This document shows positions 47,029 through 60,000 of a DNA stretch of 64,000 bases, one piece after another. Position 1 is the stretch's first letter. Every line of letters begins with the position of its first letter. Origin of the DNA: Paragordius varius (lineage: Eukaryota > Nematomorpha); the NCBI GenBank assembly GCA_964247055.1, contig OZ176051.1, forward strand, positions 6,572,001 to 6,636,000, given 5' to 3'. The position numbers and the translations under genes were made by a program. The notes beneath the pieces are model-generated. The model saw only the letters and a program-made list of their open reading frames with translations. It made no database searches and was not told where the DNA came from.

Positions 47029-50000
47029 ATGACTAAAATTTTGGAATGCGAAAAATTAGAAAATAATCGTTTTGAAGTCAATGTAGGATTTAATAAAGAT
47101 TACATCGAGCAGTTTAAAAAAGTTCCTGGCTACAAATATGGTTTATCTTTAATCATTTTATAGATCCAAATAAAAAGAAATGGAGCTTTGATCAAATTAA
47201 TTTTGACAAATTGAGTATTTATATTATTTGAATTTTAGATTTTCTTTTGAAAAAAGTTGACAATGCAATTGTCTTACAAATGGTCAATCACAAATCACCG
47301 ATTACTATTAATAATGCTCTATTTTCATCCCGCATCATTAAACCAAAATTTATTTTAAAGTCTTCTACACGCTTTATTGTAGAATGCCCTTTCGAACAAA
47401 AGTTGATTGATGTTTTTAAATCTATCACATCAAAATCGTATGGTAATTTATATTTTAAGTTACAGATCCCCAAACCAAGTTATGGAATTTTCATATCAAC
47501 GATCATGACAAATTAGGTTCATTTTTACCAATTTATTTATAAATTATATTATTTTTCAATTCATTATTAAAGTTAAGGTGTGTGAACAGTTAAGACCTCA
47601 AATATGCGTAGAACCTCTGCCGAGTTTCATTGTCCGCGCACTTTGCAAAAATACCGAAATGAGTTCAACCAATCATCAAATTTATCCTCCCCTTACTAAA
47701 AAAGTTAAATTGGAAAATGTCAATAATGATTTCTTGCAGTCTGAGCAAAGCATTTTTGATAAAATAGATCCATATCTAGTCTCGAATCTTTTACCCTTTC
47801 AAAGACAAAGTGTTGAGTATACATTTCATTTTTATACTTTCACGTCACGCCAATAATCAAATATTTTTTAATATCGTATTCATTTTAGAAAAAGTATTTT
47901 GGACTTTAAAGGCCGCATCCTATTAGCAGATGACATGGGATTGGGTAAAACTATACAAGCTCTAGCTATCGCACATTATTACATGAACGAAGATTGGCCA
48001 CTTTTAATTATTTGTCCATCTTCTGTCCGTTATCATTGGCATGAGGTACGATTAAAATTAATTAACAATATTTAATATTTATATTATTTTATAAATTATT
48101 TTCAAGTATATAAATTGGAATTAATTACAGTAAAACTTCCTTTCTAATCACCCAAATTTGATAAAAATAGTTGGCTCAATGTCATATATAGACCCTTTTT
48201 ACGAAATATTAAATTTCTAATGTTTTAATTAATTTTCAATTAATATTGTTTTCATTAATATATTAAATTTCAATGGGTATTTTTATTTTGGCTTATTATA
48301 AGTGTTATAACATACCAAACCTTTTTTTAGTATGGTATAGTTCTAAAATATCAATTTTATATTTTTAGTATCTAATCGATCATGTACCTCAAAACTAATT
48401 CCAAATTATTTATCATCTTATTTTTAATATTGTTTAAAACTAAGTATATGCTTTATCCATTGCTCTACATTTACCATTGTTTCGACCTTTAAACTTTGTA
48501 TGAATTAAGTTATAATTGTGAGAAATTTGCCCATTATTAAATTATTAATCATCATTCTTTCTTGATAATAGGCAATCAAGCGTTGGTTACCCTCTATTCC
48601 ACCCAAAAATATAAAAGTTTTGGGTGGTTCTTCTTCCTCATCTTGCTCAAAATCATGCAATATAAATGATTGTGGACATATTGTCACACAACTTAAAGAA
48701 CAAAAAAATGTCATACTTATAACGACCTATGATTTAATTGCTAGGCATAAAGCAACACCATCAAATAACACTACTAACTCAAAAACCTCTAAAGATTTCT
48801 ATGGTATAAAATTACATTTCGATAATGATTAATAACTTGTATTAAATGAAATAAATTACCGAAATATAAGATTTTCGAATAATATATTAATATATAGTAA
48901 TTAAAAATCAGATTTATTACATTTAATCGATTAAATTCATACAAATTTATTACTTATAATATAATTGGGTGATTTATTAGGAACTAATGTGGTTATAATC
49001 ATTTTTTTCATTACATCAGTTATTAAATTATATTATGTTATTTTTTAGTGCTATAAATAAATTTTCGTTAAAAGATGATAACACAAACCTATAAAAAAAT
49101 TATTTAATTTGTATTAATGAATATATCAATTTATTTATGGAAACGTTTGAAATATTATATATATGTAGAGTTAAAGATATAAAAATTATATTTGGTAAAA
49201 CCTTTGTTAGCCGTAATTTTTAAGCATTTCATACATATTATAATGCTTTACTGTTATCTGAATATATATAAAAATTAGGTTTTATCAATTTTATCCTGCA
49301 TGTATTTATCAGAACTTTAATTGAAAATATTGAAATCTTTTAGATATCTAAATTGAGTATTAGCATTGTTTTTTATAATAATATCAGAGGAATTCGATTT
49401 TATTACCCATTGGAAAATTAATTATGTTATTATGGCATATTCTATAACAAAAAAAACATTGTCGAAACAAATATAAATTATAGTTTTATATCGTAAAATA
49501 AATTTTCATGTTTTTTTTTATAAAATATTAAATTTTTATGCCAATTTTTTCCGTACAAAAGTTTTTTTTTTTCATTACAATAAAGTTTACAAAGTAAACA
49601 TATCCAATATGAAATTTAAATCCATTTTCATTTTAAGTTAAACATTTTTTTGACTTTAAGATAGTGATGACCAGGAACCAATACCGCCGAAGGGAAGGTC
49701 TGTCAAGACTTCCACGTTGTTTGAAGTCACGCTACCAAAATTTAAAGAAATTAAAGATGGACAAACTTTTAACACAACACTTTTTCCCACTATTATTCTG
49801 GATGAATCTCATTACATTAAAAATAGTAAAGCGGTTAGGGCGCAAGCTGTGTTAGCTATGGTTAAAGTAAGATATATTGTTAGAAAATTTATTTTTGTGA
49901 CTAAATTTTTTAGATGAGAGAATTAGATGGGTTTTTTAGGGTTAAAATGGGAATATTTATTATAAATCGAAAATGCGACAAATTTATGATTAGGATATTT

Positions 50001-53000
50001 ATAAAATTAATACAAAGATAATAAAATTTTTTTATATTGTTATATAAACATTTTTTTAATTCAAATTTGATCCATTTGCACTTCAAGAGTGTCCTACATT
50101 TAAAACTGTTCCTTGAACATTTCAAGATGGTTCCAGAACCTTCAAGTTGGTCTAAACACTTTTGGTCTTTTTTGGATATATCCATAATTTTTTATGTATT
50201 TTTTTATTTTATTAATTCTAATTTCATTTATTTATTATATATTTAATCATTTAAAAATAAAAGTTTCAATAACCACTTTTTTTGTTGCAAACTAAATTTT
50301 TCCAAAACAAAATTTTTAACTTAAAGATTTTTTTACTGAAAAATTGGAAATAACACAGAAAACTCATATTATTTTAATTACATGTTATAATCTAATAAAC
50401 ATTTAAAATAATTTTTAAATAATTAATAAAGATATACGGTTTTTGAATGATAAAAACTTGCATTAGGTTAAAAATGTTAAAATAGCAAAATAGCACACGA
50501 TTTGATTGATAAAAGTTACAAACAAAACAAAGATAAAGGACCAACTTGAAGTGTTCAAGGACCAATTGAAATGTTCAAGAATTAACTTGAAGTGTTCATG
50601 ACACTCTTGAAATGTTCAAGGACCAACTTGAATTGTTCAGGGACACTCTTGAATTGAAAATGGTATATTCCCTATATATTAAAATTACAACTATCGAAAA
50701 CCGATGGAAAGGTATAATTTTTAATTAAATTTGAGGATTTCATCATAAATTATAAAAGTTATAATAAAATAGCAATGATTAATTGTTTTGTTGGTTTCAT
50801 TTTTGAATATTAGGTTATTAGACTCTAAATTTTTATATAATATATTTATTTAAATAACATATCATTATATTTACTCGCAGTTAGTATACAATACCGCAAA
50901 CATTTTAGTAAGGGTTATAATAAACAAAATAAATTTTTACATATGCCTTCTTTATTTATATATGAAGACCCCAAAGAGTAATATTAGGCTTATTGATCAC
51001 GTATCCAAAAAAATTTATTAAACCGTTTTAAAAGTCTTAATTTAATATTAATATATAGTTTTACACCTCAAATTTACCCTTCAACAAAATTTACCCTAAA
51101 AATAAAATACGTATTTTTGGGCTAATATAACTCATAATCAATAGCATAGTTTAATATTTTTTTCAGCATTATATTTATTTTTTACAAAAAAAATTTATTT
51201 TGTAAAAATTATAGAAAAATATAGATAATTTTAATTATTCTAAAAAATAATTTATTTAGGGGCAATTTTGAATTGTCTAAGGGTGAATTTAAGGAATGGT
51301 ATATTACATAATTTTTCATTTTTGTTTCCATGTGTTAGCACTGTAGACGTGTTATACTGTGTTCTGGTACTCCAGCACTATCCCGCCCCGAAGAATTATA
51401 TACTCAAATATCTTGCATAATCCCTAAACGTTCGGAGTTTCCTGGTTTCTATGACTTTGGTCTTAGGTATTAAATTTAACCTATATATATATATATATAT
51501 ATTTGATGTTTTTCTAAAATCTCCCTTTTTTAAAAATGACTTTATAGAATTTCATATCAATATACTTAAATTTAATCAAACAAAATGATTAAATAATTTT
51601 TGCAAAGTAAAGTACCGTGAAAATATATAGCGTTTGAACACAATTTATATTATTAAACAATTTAAAAATAACTACCTCATATGAGCGAATTTAATTTAGT
51701 TTTTATGAAATATTAAAAGAGTACAAATTTAGGTGACATGGTGTGATATAAAAAATATTTGACTGCTAAAATGAACTATATACAATCTAAAGTACCTCTA
51801 CTTTTTGATATTAATTAAAATTTGTATTTGTTTACAATTTAATATTTAATATTGGCACTAATGATAAACTATCCCAAATTTTTAATTAAAGAAATTAGCT
51901 TGGATATTTTAGGATTTAATATGTTAAGGGTGAAATTTGAGTTGATCAGTTTAAATGTTTTAATAATTAGTTAGAGTATTAAGTATTCAATGTTTAAGGG
52001 TAATTAGTGTACTTAAAAGGGAAAATCTAAAATGTTCGATAGTTAATTTGAAATGTTAAAGGCTGATGATAAAAATGTTTAAGGGTGAGTTTAAAGTAAA
52101 ATGTTATAAATAACATGTAAACATTGTACAAAATATACATTTTATTTTGTTTCTTAACTCTACCATTCATTAATATCTTACAAATTAAAAATAAAATTAT
52201 TTTTAAATAACGAGGGTAGCAAGCCAATTTTGAAAATGTAACATAATTTTGTATGAATTTATAACTAGATATTGTGATGCTAAACAAACTCCTTGGGGTT
52301 GGGATTATTCTGGCTCCTCGAATCTGACTGAACTACAAATTTTCATGGAAAATCGCGTTATGATTCGAAGGTTTTCTAATGATAAACTTTATAATTGAAA
52401 TTTATTGTTTGATATTTGAAATTCCTTTTTAAATTAACAATTGCAAAGTATTTCGAATTGCAAAAATATTCAAAAATTTCACAAGAAGTATATTGGATTA
52501 ATTTGAATTTGATGATATGATTAGAATGAAAAATGAAGTATTGAATGAATTACCGAAGAAGACAAGAATTATGGTTCTTTTAGATGCAAAATTTGTCGAT
52601 TCAGAAAACAAAGTGTTACATCATGCAGCCAATGATTTACAAAACACCAAGTCATCTGTAATTATATTTTCTATACATTTTTTTTTTTTTGGGGGGGGGG
52701 GATTGTGTTTAATAATGAAAATTAGGCATGTATACAATTTGAAAGTAAAATATCGATTTGGATGAATAAAACAGTTTAAAATTTTTATCAGATAGTTTAA
52801 AAAGATTCACTTTACTGGTTAAAGACGTTATTAGATAAATGTTTATTTTATTGACTATAAAAAGAGTTTAATACTGGGAAAACTTTAAATTTTGGAATTT
52901 TTTCGACTAAGCTTATTATTTTATTTAGGGCTTGGACAAAAAGGGAATGTTAATGCTTTATTTCCGAGAAACATCTAAAGCTAAAGCAAAAGCTGTTACC

Positions 53001-53160
53001 AAACATTTAAAACATACCCTAATACCAAAAATTAAAAACTCAGGTAAAAATTAAAATTTGATGCCAATAAATTTGTATAGAAACAACATCTGAAAAATAT
53101 ATTATTTTCGCACATCATCACACAATGATTATGGATATTAAAAAATTGTTGGAATCCAAG
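47029..53160 (+). CDS. SMARCAL1: SMARCAL1/HARP annealing helicase, 5' 605 codons
   Basis: SMARCAL1 is a nuclear SNF2-type ATPase that rewinds RPA-coated single strands and remodels stalled replication forks. Thirteen exons are read: 47029-47140, 47164-47214, 47239-47442, 47466-47516, 47573-47816, 47889-48045, 48572-48803, 49661-49866, 51339-51466, 52269-52370, 52525-52657, 52929-53043 and 53081-53160; every phase agrees. Two HARP domains come first ([28 protein letters not shown]). The motor follows: [15 protein letters not shown] (Walker A), [70 protein letters not shown] and [14 protein letters not shown]. Human SMARCAL1 has the same blocks in order. The start lies at the first HARP, so the N-terminal RPA32-binding motif is absent from this model. 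The last donor (53161) opens an intron with no further exon before the window ends; the remaining helicase half is unseen. Confidence 0.96.
48046..48571. other. SMARCAL1 intron 6, nothing recognised
   Basis: A 526-bp AT-rich intron between the Walker A exon and the next. No element landmark is seen. Introns 7 (48804-49660) and 9 (51467-52268) are similar, except for loose family C units at about 51900-52100 in intron 9. Confidence 0.4.
50040..50690. repeat. Family C units in SMARCAL1 intron 8
   Basis: A minisatellite-like block at about 50520-50660 repeats a 20-24 base unit of the form GGACCAACTTGAAGTGTTCA six times, with variants. The inverted form (CTTCAAGAGTGTCC, CCTTGAACATTTCAAG, CTTCAAGTTGGTC) occurs at 50080-50150. 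The two blocks face each other, so this looks like a MITE of family C with amplified end repeats. A smaller relative lies at about 51060-51305 (CACCTCAAATTTACCCTTCA and AAGGGTGAATTTAAGG). Confidence 0.65.
52678..52701. repeat. T13 followed by G11 in SMARCAL1 intron 11
   Basis: A run of 13 T is followed at once by 11 G, 20 bases after the exon 11 donor. The transition is strongly strand-asymmetric and unusual for the surrounding composition. Run lengths may be affected by sequencing. Confidence 0.85.
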
Positions 53161-53249
53161 GTACTTCATTCTCATTTTTCTAATATTTTTTTAAAGTTTT
53201 GTTTTTATGTCCAAAAAATATAAAATTTTTATGTCATTTTGAAGTCAAT

Positions 53250-53928
53250 TTATTCATTGTGTGTTTTTCAACATATTACCCCCTTTAACAGTCCATTATT
53301 TTTTGGGCTATTTTATATCCCGACATATGAAATTTAAGTATCTTAAAAAATATTTAAGGTATTAAGCCGAATTTATACCATGCTTTCTTTTATCTTTTAG
53401 GCACATTATACAATTTTTTGTAAAAAATGTAAATGTTTAAGAAAAATCCTTATCTGGAATCGCCATTTTTTTCTATAATTTTTTTTCGCTAGTGCAACAG
53501 GCAAAAAATCCTATATTATTGTTAAAAATGTAAATAATTAGCTTTAAAAGGCTTTCGACTATATTTACCAGCAAAAACTTGTTATATTTTAATTTAAATA
53601 TCAGCTTTTCGTTGCGTTCGTATTTTAGAGCTGTCCTAATTTTAGGCTTTAGAAGTCACAAAACTGTAAAATATAAGCTTTTTAAATTAAAACATGAGAA
53701 CAGTGTTTAGTAATTAATTTTAACTAAAATAACTTTGAAAACTGTAATTTATTTAAAAAATTGTATTCTGGGACATAAAACACCCCAATATGTTAACTAT
53801 AAGAAAAAAAGTGAAAAGGTAATGGTGTTAAATTAATCTATGATTTGATAAAAAATCTGTAAAATGGGCCGATGGTTGATCACTTTTTGGTTGAAAAGTA
53901 ATACATATGAATGTTTATATATAAATAT
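53250..53928 (+). repeat. Dispersed family A fragment, left neighbour of the array
   Basis: Matches the 37600-38000 copy in order: GGAATCGCCATTTTTTTC-like sequence (53455), GAGCTGTCCTAATTTTAGGC (53630), TCACAAAACTGTA (53655), AACTAAAATAACTTTGAAAA (53725), AAAAAAAGTGAAAAGG (53803) and ATAAAAAATCTG (53850). The large array element abuts it at 53929. No SMARCAL1 exon is present. Confidence 0.6.
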
Positions 53929-53940
53929 ACTAGCGTGAAT

Positions 53941-53981
53941 CTCGTGCTGCTTCGCAGCCCGAGGAAGTCCTTCGGACTTCT
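53941..53981. repeat. Double hairpin at the left end of element D
   Basis: Two adjacent perfect small hairpins can be read: CTGC-TTC-GCAG, then GAAGTCC-TTC-GGACTTC (7-bp stem, 3-base loop). In the small copy the same positions hold CTCCTGCGCAGG-like and GAAGTCATTCAGACCTC-like sequence, so the stems are partly kept while bases change. This head is much richer in GC than anything around it. Confidence 0.8.
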
Positions 53982-54002
53982 GGGGGGGGGGGGGGGGGGG
54001 GG
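53982..54002. repeat. G21 homopolymer
   Basis: Twenty-one G in a row follow the double hairpin. The small copy of the element has only a CTGGGG at the same place. The exact run length is doubtful, since homopolymers this long are error-prone in sequencing. Confidence 0.8.
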
Positions 54003-57000
54003 TTCGAAGTTTGGATTTGAATGGGTCTACCGTTTTATCTGTAGATCACAAAGCCAGCATTTTCCATTTTTATAAATATATAGATTACCATAAATAATGT
54101 TTTAATATCCATATATCTTTTAACATGCTATACATATGATAGATACTCCTTACTCAGCAGCTATCATCAAAGAAACGCTTAACTAAAATTTTTGCCTTTT
54201 AACAGGGAATACGTGGAATCTTTATTGAATTTTTACGGTCTCATACCTAGGGCGAAAAATCGATTTAGAAAATTATTATTGTGGACTTTGTATTTTTTGA
54301 AAAAAATGGCATTTTACGGGGGTAGCGGGTAAAAAGAGGGCCTAAATCAAAAAAGTGACTCGACTATGTTCAGCGCGATCAAAAATAAGTAAACAAAATT
54401 CATATTTGAAATTGAATGGTCCAACACGTTCTCCAAAAAATTGACTTAACCCATTTTTCACACGGGGTGGGCCCGAACTGGGGACCTAATTCCAAAAAAG
54501 GGCGAAGCTATTGTCGGGGCATTCATTAATGATTATATTTTTTCGATATTTGGATTTGATTGGGATCACCGGTTTTCCGGAAACAGTTCACAAAGTTATA
54601 TGAAAAATCAGTTTTTAGCGGGTAGCTCCTTATACAGCAGCTATCATCAAATAAACGGTGGACTAAAATTTTTGCCTTTTAACAGGGAATACGTGGAATC
54701 TTTATTGAATTTTTACGGTCTCATACCTAGGGCGAAAAATCGATTTAGAAAATTATTTTTGTGGACTTTGTTTTTTGAAAAAGGTGGCATTTTACGGGGG
54801 GAGCGGGTAAAAAGAGGGCCTAAATCAAAAAAGTGGCTCGGCTATGTTCGGCGCAATCGAAAATAAGTAAACAAAAATTATATTTGAAATTGAATGGTCC
54901 AACACGTTCTCCGGAAAATTGTCTCAAAAACACGATTTTGTGGACTTCTGTTTTCAAAAAAAACCCGTTTTTCATACGGGGTGGGCCCGAACTGGGGGCC
55001 TATTTCAAAAAAAGGGCTAAGCTATTGTCGGGACATTTATTAATGATTATATTTTTTCGATATTTGGATTTGATTGGGTCTACCGGTTTTCCTGTACCAG
55101 ATCACAAAGCCAGCATTTTCCATTTTTATAAATATATAGATGAGCATAAATAATGTATTAATATCCATATATCTTTTAACATGCTATACATATGATAGAT
55201 ACTCCTTACTCAGCAGCTATCATCAAAGAAACGCTTGACTAAAATTTTTGCCTTTTAACAGGGAATACGTGGAATCTTTATTGAATTTTTACAGTCTCAT
55301 ACCGTGGACAAAAAAATACAATCAAAAAAATATTTTTGTGGACTTTGTTTTTTTTTTGAAAAAAATGGCATTTTACGGGGGGAGCGGGTAAAAAGAGGGC
55401 CTAAATCAAAAAAGTGACTCGACTATGTTCGGCGCAATCGAAAATAAGTAAACAAAAATCATATTTGAAATTGAATGGTCCAACACGTTCTCCAAAAAAT
55501 TGACTTAACCCATTTTTCACACGGGGTGGGCCCGAACTGGGGACCTAATTCCAAAAAAGGGCGAAGCTATTGTCGGGGCATTCATTAATGATTAAATTTT
55601 TTCGATGTTTGGATTTGATTGGGTTCACCGGTTTTCCGGAAACAGATCACAAAGTTATATGAAAAATCAGTTTTTAGCGGGTAGCTCCTTACCCAGCAGC
55701 TATCATCAAATAAACGGTAGACTAAATTTTTGCCTTTTAACAGGGAATACGTGGAATCTTTATTGAATTTTTACGGTCTCATACCTAGGGCGAAAAATCG
55801 ATTTAGAAAATTATTTTTGTGGACTTTGTTTTTTGAAAAAGGTGGCATTTTACGGGGGGAGCGGGTAAAAAGAGGGCCTAAATCAAAAAAGTGGCTCGGC
55901 TATGTTCGGCGCAATCGAAAATAAGTAAACAAAAATTATATTTGAAATTGAATGGTCCAACACGTTCTCCGGAAAATTGTCTCAAAAACACGATTTTGTG
56001 GACTTCTGTTTTCAAAAAAAACCCGTTTTTCATACGGGGTGGGCCCGAACTGGGGGCCTATTTCAAAAAAAGGGCTAAGCTATTGTCGGGACATTTATTA
56101 ATGATTATATTTTTTCGATATTTGGATTTGATTGGGTCTACCGGTTTTCCTGTACCAGATCACAAAGCCAGCATTTTCCATTTTTATAAATATATAGATG
56201 AGCATAAATAATGTATTAATATCCATATATCTTTTAACATGCTATACATATGATAGATACTCCTTACTCAGCAGCTATCATCAAAGAAACGCTTGACTAA
56301 AATTTTTGCCTTTTAACAGGGAATACGTGGAATCTTTATTGAATTTTTACAGTCTCATACCGTGGACAAAAAAATACAATCAAAAAAATATTTTTGTGGA
56401 CTTTGTTTTTTTTTTGAAAAAAATGGCATTTTACGGGGGGAGCGGGTAAAAAGAGGGCCTAAATCAAAAAAGTGACTCGACTATGTTCGGCGCAATCGAA
56501 AATAAGTAAACAAAAATCATATTTGAAATTGAATGGTCCAACACGTTCTCCAAAAAATTGACTTAACCCATTTTTCACACGGGGTGGGCCCGAACTGGGG
56601 ACCTAATTCCAAAAAAGGGCGAAGCTATTGTCGGGGCATTCATTAATGATTAAATTTTTTCGATGTTTGGATTTGATTGGGTTCACCGGTTTTCCGGAAA
56701 CAGATCACAAAGTTATATGAAAAATCAGTTTTTAGCGGGTAGCTCCTTACCCAGCAGCTATCATCAAATAAACGGTAGACTAAATTTTTGCCTTTTAACA
56801 GGGAATACGTGGAATCTTTATTGAATTTTTACGGTCTCATACCTAGGGCGAAAAATCGATTTAGAAAATTATTTTTGTGGACTTTGTTTTTTGAAAAAGG
56901 TGGCATTTTACGGGGGGAGCGGGTAAAAAGAGGGCCTAAATCAAAAAAGTGGCTCGGCTATGTTCGGCGCAATCGAAAATAAGTAAACAAAAATTATATT

Positions 57001-60000
57001 TGAAATTGAATGGTCCAACACGTTCTCCGGAAAATTGTCTCAAAAACACGATTTTGTGGACTTCTGTTTTCAAAAAAAACCCGTTTTTCATACGGGGTGG
57101 GCCCGAACTGGGGGCCTATTTCAAAAAAAGGGCTAAGCTATTGTCGGGACATTTATTAATGATTATATTTTTTCGATATTTGGATTTGATTGGGTCTACC
57201 GGTTTTCCTGTACCAGATCACAAAGCCAGCATTTTCCATTTTTATAAATATATAGATGAGCATAAATAATGTATTAATATCCATATATCTTTTAACATGC
57301 TATACATATGATAGATACTCCTTACTCAGCAGCTATCATCAAAGAAACGCTTGACTAAAATTTTTGCCTTTTAACAGGGAATACGTGGAATCTTTATTGA
57401 ATTTTTACAGTCTCATACCGTGGACAAAAAAATACAATCAAAAAAATATTTTTGTGGACTTGGTTTTTTTTTTGAAAAAAATGGCATTTTACGGGGGGAG
57501 CGGGTAAAAAGAGGGCCTAAATCAAAAAAGTGACTCGACTATGTTCGGCGCAATCGAAAATAAGTAAACAAAAATCATATTTGAAATTGAATGGTCCAAC
57601 ACGTTCTCCAAAAAATTGACTTAACCCATTTTTCACACGGGGTGGGCCCGAACTGGGGACCTAATTCCAAAAAAGGGCGAAGCTATTGTCGGGGCATTCA
57701 TTAATGATTAAATTTTTTCGATGTTTGGATTTGATTGGGTTCACCGGTTTTCCGGAAACAGATCACAAAGTTATATGAAAAATCAGTTTTTAGCGGGTAG
57801 CTCCTTACCCAGCAGCTATCATCAAATAAACGGTAGACTAAATTTTTGCCTTTTAACAGGGAATACGTGGAATCTTTATTGAATTTTTACGGTCTCATAC
57901 CTAGGGCGAAAAATCGATTTAGAAAATTATTTTTGTGGACTTTGTTTTTTGAAAAAGGTGGCATTTTACGGGGGGAGCGGGTAAAAAGAGGGCCTAAATC
58001 AAAAAAGTGGCTCGGCTATGTTCGGCGCAATCGAAAATAAGTAAACAAAAATTATATTTGAAATTGAATGGTCCAACACGTTCTCCGGAAAATTGTCTCA
58101 AAAACACGATTTTGTGGACTTCTGTTTTCAAAAAAAACCCGTTTTTCATACGGGGTGGGCCCGAACTGGGGGCCTATTTCAAAAAAAGGGCTAAGCTATT
58201 GTCGGGACATTTATTAATGATTATATTTTTTCGATATTTGGATTTGATTGGGTCTACCGGTTTTCCTGTACCAGATCACAAAGCCAGCATTTTCCATTTT
58301 TATAAATATATAGATGAGCATAAATAATGTATTAATATCCATATATCTTTTAACATGCTATACATATGATAGATACTCCTTACTCAGCAGCTATCATCAA
58401 AGAAACGCTTGACTAAAATTTTTGCCTTTTAACAGGGAATACGTGGAATCTTTATTGAATTTTTACAGTCTCATACCGTGGACAAAAAAATACAATCAAA
58501 AAAATATTTTTGTGGACTTGGTTTTTTTTTTGAAAAAAATGGCATTTTACGGGGGGAGCGGGTAAAAAGAGGGCCTAAATCAAAAAAGTGACTCGACTAT
58601 GTTCGGCGCAATCGAAAATAAGTAAACAAAAATCATATTTGAAATTGAATGGTCCAACACGTTCTCCAAAAAATTGACTTAACCCATTTTTCACACGGGG
58701 TGGGCCCGAACTGGGGACCTAATTCCAAAAAAGGGCGAAGCTATTGTCGGGGCATTCATTAATGATTAAATTTTTTCGATGTTTGGATTTGATTGGGTTC
58801 ACCGGTTTTCCGGAAACAGATCACAAAGTTATATGAAAAATCAGTTTTTAGCGGGTAGCTCCTTACCCAGCAGCTATCATCAAATAAACGGTAGACTAAA
58901 TTTTTGCCTTTTAACAGGGAATACGTGGAATCTTTATTGAATTTTTACGGTCTCATACCTAGGGCGAAAAATCGATTTAGAAAATTATTTTTGTGGACTT
59001 TGTTTTTTGAAAAAGGTGGCATTTTACGGGGGGAGCGGGTAAAAAGAGGGCCTAAATCAAAAAAGTGGCTCGGCTATGTTCGGCGCAATCGAAAATAAGT
59101 AAACAAAAATTATATTTGAAATTGAATGGTCCAACACGTTCTCCGGAAAATTGTCTCAAAAACACGATTTTGTGGACTTCTGTTTTCAAAAAAAACCCGT
59201 TTTTCATACGGGGTGGGCCCGAACTGGGGGCCTATTTCAAAAAAAGGGCTAAGCTATTGTCGGGACATTTATTAATGATTATATTTTTTCGATATTTGGA
59301 TTTGATTGGGTCTACCGGTTTTCCTGTACCAGATCACAAAGCCAGCATTTTCCATTTTTATAAATATATAGATGAGCATAAATAATGTATTAATATCCAT
59401 ATATCTTTTAACATGCTATACATATGATAGATACTCCTTACTCAGCAGCTATCATCAAAGAAACGCTTGACTAAAATTTTTGCCTTTTAACAGGGAATAC
59501 GTGGAATCTTTATTGAATTTTTACAGTCTCATACCGTGGACAAAAAAATACAATCAAAAAAATATTTTTGTGGACTTGGTTTTTTTTTTGAAAAAAATGG
59601 CATTTTACGGGGGGAGCGGGTAAAAAGAGGGCCTAAATCAAAAAAGTGACTCGACTATGTTCGGCGCAATCGAAAATAAGTAAACAAAAATCATATTTGA
59701 AATTGAATGGTCCAACACGTTATCCAAAAAATTGACTTAACCCATTTTTCACACGGGGTGGGCCCGAACTGGGGACCTAATTCCAAAAAAGGGCGAAGCT
59801 ATTGTCGGGGCATTCATTAATGATTAAATTTTTTCGATGTTTGGATTTGATTGGGTTCACCGGTTTTCCGGAAACAGATCACAAAGTTATATGAAAAATC
59901 AGTTTTTAGCGGGTAGCTCCTTACCCAGCAGCTATCATCAAATAAACGGTAGACTAAATTTTTGCCTTTTAACAGGGAATACGTGGAATCTTTATTGAAT

